Of a DNA stretch of 32,688 nucleotides, positions 1 to 7,585 are shown piece after piece. Each line of letters begins with the position of its first letter. The stretch's first letter is position 1. The position numbers were made by a program, and so were the translations under genes. The notes under the pieces were generated by a model. That model saw only the letters and a list, made by a program, of their open reading frames with translations, had not been told where the DNA came from and made no database searches. This stretch comes from Micromonospora endophytica (GTDB lineage Bacteria; Actinomycetota; Actinomycetes; Mycobacteriales; Micromonosporaceae). The stretch lies in NCBI RefSeq assembly GCF_003236305.1, contig NZ_POTX01000040.1:1-32688 (forward strand), read 5' to 3'.

Positions 1-218
1 CCCCGACCCCGTCGGCCGGCCCCACCCCGGAGGAGGCGCGCCGGGTCATGTCGGCCCTTCAGGCCGGCACCGCGCGCGGCCGGGAACAGGCCGCCGCTGC
101 GGCCCGGGAGGTGAGCACGGTCGGGGTGGACAAGGGCGTCCCGGACCAGGACCCGACCAACGAGCGGACGGGCACCCCGACCGCGCAATTCCCGACCACG
201 ATTGAGGGGGACGCCTGA
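1..218 (+). CDS. cvnA: CvnA sensor histidine kinase-like protein, C-terminal end (partial)
   Basis: This is the last 71 codons of a gene that begins before the window, read in the frame that starts at base 3 and ends with TGA at 216-218. The visible part is a Pro/Ala/Gly/Thr-rich tail containing RRVMSALQAGTARGRE. That kind of sequence commonly ends the large nitrate-sensor-like kinases that open actinobacterial conservons. No kinase domain lies inside the window, so the identity comes mainly from position. The stop overlaps the ATG of the roadblock gene by one base (TGATG), and roadblock, DUF742 and GTPase genes follow in conservon order. In conservons CvnA is thought to be a membrane-bound sensor working with the other three proteins. 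The family call is inferred from gene order. Confidence 0.75.
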   Translation, partial: PTPSAGPTPEEARRVMSALQAGTARGREQAAAAAREVSTVGVDKGVPDQDPTNERTGTPTAQFPTTIEGDA

Positions 219-637
219 TGCGATCGACGAGGCAGAGTGCCGATCTCGACTGGTTGCTCGACGACCTGGTGGAGCGGGTGCCAGCCGCGCGGCGGGCGGT
301 GGTGCTCTCGGCGGACGGCCTGCTGCTCGGCTCCTCCGCCGAGCTGGACCGGGCCGATGCCGAGCACCTGTGCGCCCTGGCCTCCGGCCTCTCCAGCCTG
401 GCCCGGGGCGCCAGCCGGCATCTTGACGGTGGGCCGGTGCGCCAGACGGTGGTGGAGATGGAGTCGGCGTACCTCTTCGTCACGGCGGCGGGACAGGGTG
501 CGTGCCTGGCGGTCGCCAGCGACACCGACGCGGACATCGGCCTGGTGGCGTACGAGATGGCGATGCTGGTGACCCGGGTGGGCGAGAACCTGCAAGCGCC
601 GACCCGCGCGTCGGTGGGTGCCGCTGATGAGGACTGA
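218..637 (+). CDS. cvnB: CvnB roadblock/LC7 domain protein
   Basis: A 139-residue protein that is essentially one roadblock/LC7 domain (about residues 8-115). It contains LDWLLDDLVERVPAARRAVV, then a hydrophobic strand with LSADGLLLGSS, and later DADIGLVAYEMAMLV, the pattern of CvnB/MglB-like GTPase regulators. In conservons this protein is believed to dimerise and to act on the small GTPase CvnD, in a membrane-associated complex with CvnA. The ATG overlaps the stop of the kinase gene by one base, which suggests translational coupling. The 3' end overlaps cvnC by about 11 bp. Length matches the usual 130-140 residues. Its signal and effector cannot be read from the sequence. Confidence 0.9.
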   Translation: MRSTRQSADLDWLLDDLVERVPAARRAVVLSADGLLLGSSAELDRADAEHLCALASGLSSLARGASRHLDGGPVRQTVVEMESAYLFVTAAGQGACLAVASDTDADIGLVAYEMAMLVTRVGENLQAPTRASVGAADED

Positions 638-1016
638 CTTACCCGGGCACCAACACGAGTGGCTCGACGACGACGCCGGGCCGGTGGTGCGGCCGTACAC
701 CCTGACCGGGGGTCGGGTCCGGCCGGACGCGGACGGCTTCGACCTGGTGGCGTACGTGCTGGCGCGGCCCGATCCGAACCTCGCCGCCTTTCCGGAGCTG
801 CACCCGGAACACCGGCTGCTGGTGGAACTGGCCGGCCGGGGGACACCGCTTGTGGAACTCGCCGCCGGCCTGGATCTCGCCATCGGTGTGGTCCGGGTGT
901 TACTCGGTGATCTGCTGTCCCGGGGACTGGTGTCCGTGCACCAGCCGCCGCGTGCCACGTACCTACCCGATAACGATATCCTCAAGGCGGTGGTCGATGG
1001 ACTCCGTGCGTTATGA
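627..1016 (+). CDS. cvnC: CvnC DUF742 protein
   Basis: About 129 residues of the DUF742 (CvnC) family. Key stretches are VVRPYTLTGGRVRP near the N terminus, LVAYV, and a winged-helix-like second half with HRLLVELAGRGTPLVELAA, VVRVLLGDLLSRGLVSV and a C-terminal DNDILKAVVDGLRAL. I prefer the ATG at 627, with GGTGGG eight bases upstream. A GTG at 618 in the same frame has no ribosome site. The gene overlaps cvnB by 11 bp and cvnD by 20 bp, so the block is almost certainly one transcript. The molecular role of DUF742 proteins is poorly known; they are assumed to be part of the conservon signalling complex. Confidence 0.9.
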   Translation: MRTDLPGHQHEWLDDDAGPVVRPYTLTGGRVRPDADGFDLVAYVLARPDPNLAAFPELHPEHRLLVELAGRGTPLVELAAGLDLAIGVVRVLLGDLLSRGLVSVHQPPRATYLPDNDILKAVVDGLRAL

Positions 1017-1599
1017 CGTCGAGCGGCGGGGCCACCGGGTTCCGATCGCGCTGAAGATTCTCATCGCGGGCGGCTTCGGTGCCGGCAAGACGACGCTGGT
1101 GAGCGCGTTGAGTGAGGTCCAACCGTTGCAGACCGAGGAGATCCTGACCGGTGCCGGCATCGACACCGACGATCTCTCCGGCGTGGAGACCAAGTCGACC
1201 ACCACTGTGGCGATGGACTTCGGGCGGATCACCATCAACGAGGATCTCCAGCTCTACCTCTTCGGCACGCCGGGCCAGGACCGGTTCTGGTTCCTCTGGG
1301 ACGAGTTGGCCTTCGGCGCCCTCGGCGCGGTGGTGCTGGCCGACACCCGCCGGCTCGCCGACTGTTTTCCCTCGATCGACTACTTCGAGCAGCGGGGCAT
1401 CCCGTTCGTGGTCGGAGTCAACTGCTTCGACGGTTCCCGGCGGTTCAGCCTGGGGGCGGTGCGTCGGGCTCTGGATCTCGACCCGGACGTGCCGATGGTG
1501 CTCTGCGACGCCCGGGACCGGCAGTCCGGCAAGGCGGTGCTGATCTCTCTGGTGGAGCACGTGGCCCGGCAGCGGGGCGAGCCGGTTCCGGCGGCCTGA
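997..1599 (+). CDS. cvnD: CvnD Ras-like ATP/GTP-binding protein
   Basis: A 200-residue small GTPase of the conservon (MglA/CvnD-like) family. The Walker A loop GGFGAGKTT is at residues 25-33. A switch region with KSTTTVAMDFGRI follows, then FGTPGQDRF, where the DxxG aspartate of Ras is replaced by Gly as in MglA-like proteins. GVNCFD stands where Ras has NKxD. I place the start at the ATG at 997 (MDSVRYDV). The same frame stays open upstream, but that part lies inside cvnC in another frame and lacks family similarity. The 20-bp overlap with cvnC argues for coupled translation. The protein probably cycles between nucleotide states under control of the roadblock protein CvnB. Confidence 0.92.
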   Translation: MDSVRYDVERRGHRVPIALKILIAGGFGAGKTTLVSALSEVQPLQTEEILTGAGIDTDDLSGVETKSTTTVAMDFGRITINEDLQLYLFGTPGQDRFWFLWDELAFGALGAVVLADTRRLADCFPSIDYFEQRGIPFVVGVNCFDGSRRFSLGAVRRALDLDPDVPMVLCDARDRQSGKAVLISLVEHVARQRGEPVPAA

Positions 1600-1670
1600 G
1601 GTCTAACCACCGCCCGCCGTGGGCAAGGATCTGATGGGATCGACCGAGGAAACCGGCGGAAGGTGGGACA

Positions 1671-2705
1671 GTGGCAGGTCCAGGCGAGGTCATGCACATC
1701 GGCGGGTACACCGCGTCCAGCGGGGGCCGCGCCACCGGCATCGTCGCGGTCCGGCGTGACCCGGCCACCGGCGAGCTGACCCCGCTGGGCACGGTCGCCC
1801 AGACGGCGTCGCCGTCCTTCCTCGTCCGCCACCCGAGCCAGCCCGTTCTGTACGCGGTGAACGAGCTACCCGCAGGTGAGATCAGTGCGTGGCGGGTGGA
1901 CGGTGACGGCGCCCTGTCGGCGCTCGGTTCGCTGCCGACCGGCGGCGCGGACCCGTGCCACCTGGCGGTCGCCGCCGACGGTGGGCACCTCTTCGTGGCC
2001 AACTACGGTGGCGGCAGCGTGGCGGTCTTCCCGCTCGACCCCGACGGGGTGCCCGGTGCGCGTACCGACCTGGTGCGACACCAGGGGCACGGGGCCGATC
2101 CCGAGCGTCAGGAACAGGCCCACGCGCACATGGTCGCTCCGGGCACCGGACCCCAGCCGCTCTTCGCGGTCGACCTGGGCACCGACTCGATCTACCGGTA
2201 CGACCTGGACGTCGCCGCCGGGCGGCTGGTGCCCCGGGAGCCCCGGGTGCGGACGGCGCCCGGCACCGGGCCACGGCACCTGGTCCGGCACCCGGACGGG
2301 CGGCGCTGCTATGTCACCGGGGAACTGGACGGGTCGGTCCTGGCGTACGAGGTGACCGACGACGGCGCGCTGCACCAACGGGGTCGTGTCGACGCCAGCG
2401 GCCGGGCCGGGCACGTCCAACCCTCGGAGCTCGCGGTCGGCGCGGACGGCCGTTTCCTCTACGTGGCCAACCGAGGGGTGGGCACGATCGCCGTCTTCGC
2501 ACTCGGGTCGGAACTGCCGGAACTCGTCGACGAGGTGTCAACCGGCGGTGAGTGGCCCCGGCATTTCGTGTTGGTCGGTGAGCACCTCTACGTCGCCGAC
2601 GAGCGGGCGGACATGGTCCGTACCTTCCGCCTCGATGAGACAGGCGTGCCGGTGGCGGTGGGCGAGCCGCTGGAGATTGCGAGCCCTACCTGCCTTCTGC
2701 CCTGA
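1671..2705 (+). CDS. Lactonase family beta-propeller protein
   Basis: A 344-residue seven-bladed propeller of the lactonase family (6-phosphogluconolactonase type, Pgl/COG2706). Repeated blade motifs are visible, such as HLAVAADGGHLFVANYGGGS, a histidine-rich segment with QAHAHMVAPG, GPRHLVRHPDGRRCYV and FLYVANRGVGTIAVF. Characterised relatives hydrolyse 6-phosphogluconolactone in the pentose phosphate pathway; others act on different lactones, so the substrate is not certain. No signal peptide is seen, so it is probably cytoplasmic. I chose the GTG at 1671, preceded by AAGGTGGG at suitable spacing; the in-frame ATG at 1692 has GAGG only two bases upstream. The gene appears to be a single-gene unit between the conservon and the VWA gene. 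Confidence 0.85.
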   Translation: MAGPGEVMHIGGYTASSGGRATGIVAVRRDPATGELTPLGTVAQTASPSFLVRHPSQPVLYAVNELPAGEISAWRVDGDGALSALGSLPTGGADPCHLAVAADGGHLFVANYGGGSVAVFPLDPDGVPGARTDLVRHQGHGADPERQEQAHAHMVAPGTGPQPLFAVDLGTDSIYRYDLDVAAGRLVPREPRVRTAPGTGPRHLVRHPDGRRCYVTGELDGSVLAYEVTDDGALHQRGRVDASGRAGHVQPSELAVGADGRFLYVANRGVGTIAVFALGSELPELVDEVSTGGEWPRHFVLVGEHLYVADERADMVRTFRLDETGVPVAVGEPLEIASPTCLLP

Positions 2706-2715
2706 TCAGACGTAT

Positions 2716-2733
2716 TGGACATTGATATATCCA
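2716..2733. promoter_or_regulatory. Imperfect palindrome in AT-rich intergenic region
   Basis: TGGACAT and ATATCCA flank TGAT, an 18-bp near-palindrome with six of seven pairs. It lies in the AT-rich interval 2706-2841 between the lactonase and the VWA gene. Such an island is unusual in this very GC-rich window. It resembles a protein-binding site, but no regulator can be assigned. Confidence 0.3.
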
Positions 2734-2741
2734 CTTTACGG

Positions 2742-2761
2742 CGCTGATTCCTTACTCAGCG
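2742..2761. repeat. Short hairpin downstream of lactonase gene
   Basis: CGCTGA and TCAGCG form a perfect six-base-pair stem around an eight-base loop, 37 bases after the lactonase stop. There is no T run after it, so as a terminator it would be weak. It could equally be part of the regulatory region of the following VWA gene. The rest of the interval to 2841 holds no gene that I can support. Confidence 0.35.
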
Positions 2762-2841
2762 TTACTGAATCGGTGTGAACTGTTTCTCCTCTGTAACTTT
2801 CGACCGAACGGCCATGGCAGTCACTCGACCAGGTACGCAAG

Positions 2842-4614
2842 ATGGTCTGCGTGTCAGCAGGCCGCCATCGCATGCGTTCAGGTATTCACGGTGCCGCCGC
2901 CGCAGCCGCGGTCGGCGTCCTCGTCGTCACGGCCGGGGGATGGGTGGGCTACCGCCAACTCGCCGGCCCCGACTGCTCGGGCAAGATCGAGCTGTCGGTG
3001 GCGGTGGCGAGTGAACTCGCGCCGGCGGTCGACGAGGCCGCCTCGGAGTGGGAGGAGAAGGGCGCTGCCGTCGACGGGACCTGCATCGACGTGACTGTTG
3101 CGGCCTCCGACCCGGTCGAGGTCGCCGCGGTGGTGTCGGCCAAGCACGGTGCGACCCTGGCCGGGGTGGGCCAGGCCAGCGGCACCGCGGTGAGCCCGGA
3201 CGTCTGGATCCCGGACTCGTCGAGCTGGTTGCTGCGGCTCAAGACCGGTGGTGCCGCCGCCTTCGAGCCCGGCAACGGTGCGTCCATCGCGAGCAGCCCG
3301 GTGGTCGTCGCCATGCCGGAGCCGATCGCGACCCGACTGGGCTGGCCGCAGCAGGAACTCGGCTGGACCGACCTGCTGACCCGGGTCAACAGCGACCGGC
3401 CGCTGAAGACCGGCATCGTCGAGCCGACCCGGGACGCGGCCGGGCTGTCCGGTCTGCTCTCGCTGATGACCGCCGCCTCCGCCGGTGGTGAGACCGCCGA
3501 GCAGGATCGCATCGGAGCACTGCGGGCCCTTGCCTCGGGCGCCTCGGCGCTGCGGCAGGATCTGCTCGCCAAGTTTCCGACCTCCACGGACAGCACCACG
3601 TTGGCCAGCGCCCTCGGTGCCGCCGCGCTGTCCGAGGAGGACGTGATCGAATACAACGCCAGGAAGCCCCCGGTGCCGTTGGCGGCGCTCTACCTGAAGC
3701 CGGCGCCGTTGCCGCTTGACTACCCGTACGCGGTGCTGCCCGGCATCGAACCGGCCAAGGCCTCGGCGGCGCGGGTGCTGTTCGAGGCGCTCACCACGAC
3801 GTCGTTCAAGAACCGGCTGGCCGCGCGGTCACTGCGCGCACCGGACGGCAACTGGGGTGACGGCTTCAATCCGCCGCAGGGCGCACCGAGCCCGGCCGGC
3901 GGCGACGCCTCCGCCAGGCCGCCTGCCGAGGGTGGGGTCGCCGCCGGTGGGCTGGCGCCGGACGCCGTGGAACGCGCCGTCTCCAGCTGGTCCATCGCCA
4001 CCCTCTCCGGCCGGATGCTCTGCGTCATGGACGTTTCCGGATCGATGCGCAAGCCCGTACCGACCGCCAACGGCGCCACCCGGCAGCAGGTCACCGTGGA
4101 GGCGGCCCGGCGCGGCCTGAACCTCTTCGACGACTCCTGGTCGGTCGGCCTCTGGGCGTTCTCCACCAACCTCGACGGTGCCCGCGACTACCGGGAGGTG
4201 GCGCCCACCGGTCCGCTGTCGCGCCAGCGCGGCACCCTGGAGCGGGCGCTGGACGGCATCGAATCCTCCAGCGGCAACACCGGCCTGTACGACACGCTGC
4301 TGGCCGCGTACAAGGACGTGCAACAGAACTGGGAGCCGGGCAAGGTCAACTCGATCGTGCTCTTCACCGACGGCAAGAACGAGGACGAAGACGGCATCTC
4401 GCAGCGGCAGCTGCTCGCCGAGCTGAAGAAGCTGCGGGACCCGGAGCAGCCGATCCAGGTGATCATCATCGGCATCGGCGACGAGGTCAGCAAGTCGGAG
4501 CTGGACACCATCGCCGAAGAGGGCGCCGGCGGCTACGCCTTCGTCGCCGCGGACCCCACCAAGATCGGAGACATCTTCCTCCGCGCCATCGCGCTGCGGA
4601 AGGCGCCGGCCTGA
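2842..4614 (+). CDS. Solute-binding and VWA domain fusion protein
   Basis: A 590-residue exported or membrane-anchored protein. An N-terminal hydrophobic segment (about residues 16-34, AAAAAAVGVLVVTAGGW) acts as signal or anchor. Residues of about 48-340 resemble a type 2 extracellular solute-binding fold (SPDVWIPDSSSWLLRL, SPVVVAMPEPIA, FEALTTTSFKNRL). A Pro/Ala/Gly-rich linker of about 345-375 follows, then a C-terminal von Willebrand A domain from about 387. Its MIDAS motif DVSGS has D397, S399 and S401, and FTDGKNEDEDG supplies D510. The domain order is that of actinobacterial substrate-binding/VWA proteins; ligand and function are not known. No ABC permease lies next to it. The start is uncertain: ATG 2842 has only a weak AGG upstream, and ATG 2872 is an alternative. 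A strong terminator follows. Confidence 0.85.
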   Translation: MVCVSAGRHRMRSGIHGAAAAAAVGVLVVTAGGWVGYRQLAGPDCSGKIELSVAVASELAPAVDEAASEWEEKGAAVDGTCIDVTVAASDPVEVAAVVSAKHGATLAGVGQASGTAVSPDVWIPDSSSWLLRLKTGGAAAFEPGNGASIASSPVVVAMPEPIATRLGWPQQELGWTDLLTRVNSDRPLKTGIVEPTRDAAGLSGLLSLMTAASAGGETAEQDRIGALRALASGASALRQDLLAKFPTSTDSTTLASALGAAALSEEDVIEYNARKPPVPLAALYLKPAPLPLDYPYAVLPGIEPAKASAARVLFEALTTTSFKNRLAARSLRAPDGNWGDGFNPPQGAPSPAGGDASARPPAEGGVAAGGLAPDAVERAVSSWSIATLSGRMLCVMDVSGSMRKPVPTANGATRQQVTVEAARRGLNLFDDSWSVGLWAFSTNLDGARDYREVAPTGPLSRQRGTLERALDGIESSSGNTGLYDTLLAAYKDVQQNWEPGKVNSIVLFTDGKNEDEDGISQRQLLAELKKLRDPEQPIQVIIIGIGDEVSKSELDTIAEEGAGGYAFVAADPTKIGDIFLRAIALRKAPA

Positions 4615-4642
4615 CGCTGGGCCCCTCCACCACCGCTCTGGC

Positions 4643-4687
4643 AAGGGGCCGGTGGTGCCGGTGAAACCGGTACCATCGGCCCTTTTT
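4643..4687 (+). terminator. Intrinsic (rho-independent) terminator
   Basis: Arms 4647-4662 and 4666-4681 pair over 16 positions (14 Watson-Crick, two G-T) around a GAA loop. The stem can extend outward to 4643 and 4685. It is followed directly by TTTTT at 4683-4687. It lies 28 bases after the VWA gene stop and before the sugar transferase start. This is the best canonical terminator in the window. Confidence 0.9.
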
Positions 4688-4837
4688 CGGCTCTCCGTGG
4701 CCCCGGAAAGTGACGGCAATAAGTCGGACGCAATCGGTAGCCATAGTTGTCAGGGCAGGATGTCGTCGTGCACCGGTGAATCCGGGCCCGCTGGGAGGGC
4801 CGGATCCTTGCTGTCGGCGAGCGAAGTGGGAGGCCTG

Positions 4838-6316
4838 GTGACCTCGACGACGCTGTTGACCCCAGTCAGATCACCTTCACTACCGAAGGACGCCCCGTCC
4901 GGCGTCTCCGTCCGCGGCGACCAACGAAGTTACGTCCGCAGCCTGGTCGTGCTGGACACCGCCGTGTTGACCGTCGCGGTGCTGGTCGGCTACGCCGCCC
5001 GGTTCGGTGACTCCACGCCACGCGGCGTGCCGTACGTCCTGTTCGCACCGGCCCTGGTCCTGGCCTGGCTGCTCAGCCTCAAGGCCCTGCGGTGTTACGA
5101 CGACCGGGTGGTGGGTTACGGCGCGGACGAGTACCGCCGGGTCAGCATGGCCAGCCTCCGGCTGGCCGGCGCCGTCGCCATCGCCGGCTACGTCGCCGAC
5201 GTCGGTGTCTCCCGGGGCTTCCTGGCGATCTCCTTCGCCGTCGGCATGATCGGCCTCGAGGTGGCCCGGTTCACCGCCCGCAAGCGGTTGCACCGCGCCC
5301 GGTCCCGAGGCACGGGCTGGTCACGACGGGTACTGGTGGTCGGTGACACCACGCACGTGCTCGACCTGGTGCACACCCTGCGGCGGGAACCGTACGCGGG
5401 CTACCAGGTGGTGGGGGCGTGCATTCCCGAACCCCTGCTGGCGCCGGTGGCCCAGCGGCTCGGCGACGTACCGGTGGTCGGTTCGTTCCGGGGCATCCCC
5501 GAGGCGGCCGACGCGATCGGCGCGGACACCGTGGCCGTGACCGCCTCCGGCGAACTCACCGCCACCCGGCTGCGCCGCCTCGGTTGGCAACTGGAGGGCA
5601 CCGGCATCGACCTGGTGCTCGCGCCCGCGCTCACCGACGTCGCGGGACCGCGCATCCACACCCGCCCGGTCGCCGGCCTGCCACTGATCCACGTGGAAGC
5701 GCCGGAGTTCCGTGGGTTACGCCAGCTCGTCAAAATCTTCGTCGACCGCTCGGTGTCGCTGGTGGCGCTGGCCCTGCTGGCACCGCTGCTGATGGTCATC
5801 GCGCTGGCCGTGAAGCTGGACAGTCGTGGCCCGGTGCTGTTCCGGCAGATCCGGGTCGGGCAGGGCGGCCGGGAGTTCGGGGTCTTCAAGTTCCGCACCA
5901 TGGTGGTCAACGCGGACGCCCTGCTGGCGGAGTTGACCGCCCGCAACGAGACCGACGGCCTGATGTTCAAGATGCGGGACGATCCGCGTGTGACCCGGGT
6001 CGGCCGGCTGCTACGCAAGTGGTCGCTGGATGAGCTTCCACAGTTGCTCAACGTGGTGCGGGGCCAGATGAGCCTGGTCGGTCCCCGACCGCCACTACCC
6101 TCCGAGGTCGCCCGCTACGACGGCGACGTGGCCCGCCGGCTGTTGGTCAAACCCGGGATGACCGGGCTCTGGCAGGTCAGCGGGCGCTCCGACCTGAGCT
6201 GGGAGGACGGCATCCGGCTGGACCTCTACTACGTGGAGAACTGGTCGCTGGCTGCCGACCTGAGCATCCTCTGGAAGACCATCGGCGCGGTGGTCAACGG
6301 GCGCGGCGCGTACTGA
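4838..6316 (+). CDS. Polyprenyl-phosphate sugar phosphotransferase (exopolysaccharide type)
   Basis: A membrane enzyme that transfers a sugar-1-phosphate from a nucleotide sugar to undecaprenyl phosphate, the first step in assembling a lipid-linked glycan. The N-terminal half has about four membrane segments (LVVLDTAVLTVAVLVGYAA, LVLAWLLSLKAL) and a nucleotide-binding-like domain (RRVLVVGDTTHVLDLV). After a fifth membrane segment comes the bacterial sugar transferase domain, with PVLFRQIRVGQGG, FKFRTM, DELPQLLNVVRGQMSLVGPR and KPGMTGLWQVSGRSDLSWED. I place the start at GTG 4838, four bases after GGGAGG, giving 492 residues. The open frame extends up to 4652, but that would run through the terminator. 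No glycosyltransferase, Wzx or Wzy genes are adjacent, so it appears to stand alone. The sugar is not predictable. Confidence 0.88.
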   Translation: MTSTTLLTPVRSPSLPKDAPSGVSVRGDQRSYVRSLVVLDTAVLTVAVLVGYAARFGDSTPRGVPYVLFAPALVLAWLLSLKALRCYDDRVVGYGADEYRRVSMASLRLAGAVAIAGYVADVGVSRGFLAISFAVGMIGLEVARFTARKRLHRARSRGTGWSRRVLVVGDTTHVLDLVHTLRREPYAGYQVVGACIPEPLLAPVAQRLGDVPVVGSFRGIPEAADAIGADTVAVTASGELTATRLRRLGWQLEGTGIDLVLAPALTDVAGPRIHTRPVAGLPLIHVEAPEFRGLRQLVKIFVDRSVSLVALALLAPLLMVIALAVKLDSRGPVLFRQIRVGQGGREFGVFKFRTMVVNADALLAELTARNETDGLMFKMRDDPRVTRVGRLLRKWSLDELPQLLNVVRGQMSLVGPRPPLPSEVARYDGDVARRLLVKPGMTGLWQVSGRSDLSWEDGIRLDLYYVENWSLAADLSILWKTIGAVVNGRGAY

Positions 6317-6333
6317 TCACGCTGGCCCCTGCT

Positions 6334-6405
6334 GCGGGCCTGGTCATGCCTGCGGGCCTGGCCATACCCGCGGGCCTGGTCATGCCCGCGGAGCCTGGTC
6401 ACGGT
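6334..6405. repeat. 18-bp tandem repeat, about four units
   Basis: Units starting at 6334, 6352 and 6370 share GCGGGCCTGGTCATGCCT-like sequence, and a fourth, degenerate unit runs from 6388. GCGGGC and GCCCGC across unit boundaries can form six-base-pair hairpins with eight-base loops. The array fills the gap between the convergent sugar transferase and phosphatase genes and runs over the phosphatase stop codon. It may act as a bidirectional terminator. Confidence 0.75.
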
Positions 6406-7526
6406 TGCGGTCCGAACCAGTCCAGGCAGACCACCACGGCGTCGTCGGTCAGGTCACCGGCCACAAAGGCCCGCAGGTCGCCGAGGATGGAGCGCACCGC
6501 GTCCAGCGGTCTCATCGGTTTGGTACGGCGCAGCATCCGGTCCAACGCGGTCGCGCCGTATCGCATGTTCTGCCCGGCCGCCTCGATCACCCCGTCGCTG
6601 ATCATGAAAAGCCGATCGGCGGGCTGAAGTTGGATCTGCTGCTCCTGGTAGTGCGTCCCCTCGAACATCCCGAGCGGGAACTGCGCCTCCAGCGCCTGCA
6701 CGCTGACCTCGCCGTTGCGGAGCAGGATCAGCCGGGGTGAGCCGGCATCGACGATGCTGAGCAGCCCGCTGCGCAGATCGATCTGGAGCAGCAGCGTGGA
6801 GACGTGCTGCTCGCCGCGGTACATGCTGTAGATCGCCTGATCCGCCAGGGCGGCCTGGTCGGCCAGCGACACCCCGGCCCGGCGGGCGTTGCGCAGCGCG
6901 CAGGTGGCGAGGGTGGTCAGCATCGACGCCGCGACCCCCTCGCCCATGCCGTTGATCGTGGCGGTCCAGACTGACTCGCCGTCGTCGGACCAGTCGAAGC
7001 TGTCGCCGCGCACCGCGTACGCCGGCTCCAACTGCCCCGCCAGGCTGAAGGAGGGCCGGTTCCGGCTGCGCCCGGGCAGCAGCTCCCACTGCACCTCGGC
7101 GGCGAGGGTGAGGCGTTGGGTGCGCCGGGCCACCCGGTACACGTCGGTGCCGGCGTCGACGGCGGCGATCTCGTGCGCCAGCGCAGTGGCGATTTCCCAC
7201 AGCCCGGTCAATTGTTCGGCATCGGTGACCGGGGCCAGCCGGAGCACGCCGCGACGCTCCCCGCGCATGCTCACCGGGAGATAGCCGGTGCCGTCGGCGT
7301 ACAGCGGCACCTGATGGTCGAAACACCGCCATGCCGGATGCCCGGCTTCCCGTACCTCCTCCCCGGCGCTGAGCGGGATCAATGCCGCCAGCCGGTAGTC
7401 GACCTGGAGGAGTTCGGTCTCGGTGATGGCATGTTCCTGCTTCAGCAGCGTGGCGACCCGCTGGACCAGGAGGTCCACCGGAGCGTCAGTGATGGCGGCG
7501 CGGGCCCGGTGGACCGGCTCGCTCAT
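6399..7526 (-). CDS. SpoIIE-type PP2C phosphatase with altered metal motif
   Basis: A 375-residue protein. The first 150 residues are an uncharacterised, possibly GAF-like sensor region. The linker TLAAEVQWELLPG typical of SpoIIE/RsbU proteins follows, then a PPM/SpoIIE domain from about 160 to 372. Relatives dephosphorylate serine or threonine on anti-anti-sigma factors. D175 and D178 lie in RGDSFDW, the counterpart of GGDFYD. The next motif, usually GD-x-x-G-x-G, reads INGMGEG here, with Asn192 where a metal-binding Asp is expected. Later motifs DAGSPRLILL, ISDGVIEA and DDAVVV are kept. Activity may therefore be altered. ATG 7526 has AAGGAG five bases upstream. It is divergent from the MarR gene. 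No anti-sigma partner is adjacent. Confidence 0.88.
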   Translation of the reverse strand: MSEPVHRARAAITDAPVDLLVQRVATLLKQEHAITETELLQVDYRLAALIPLSAGEEVREAGHPAWRCFDHQVPLYADGTGYLPVSMRGERRGVLRLAPVTDAEQLTGLWEIATALAHEIAAVDAGTDVYRVARRTQRLTLAAEVQWELLPGRSRNRPSFSLAGQLEPAYAVRGDSFDWSDDGESVWTATINGMGEGVAASMLTTLATCALRNARRAGVSLADQAALADQAIYSMYRGEQHVSTLLLQIDLRSGLLSIVDAGSPRLILLRNGEVSVQALEAQFPLGMFEGTHYQEQQIQLQPADRLFMISDGVIEAAGQNMRYGATALDRMLRRTKPMRPLDAVRSILGDLRAFVAGDLTDDAVVVCLDWFGPQP

Positions 7527-7585
7527 GGTGTCTCCTTGATCACAAGCCCATTTACCGACGGAATCGGAGTACGCTCAGGCCCAAC

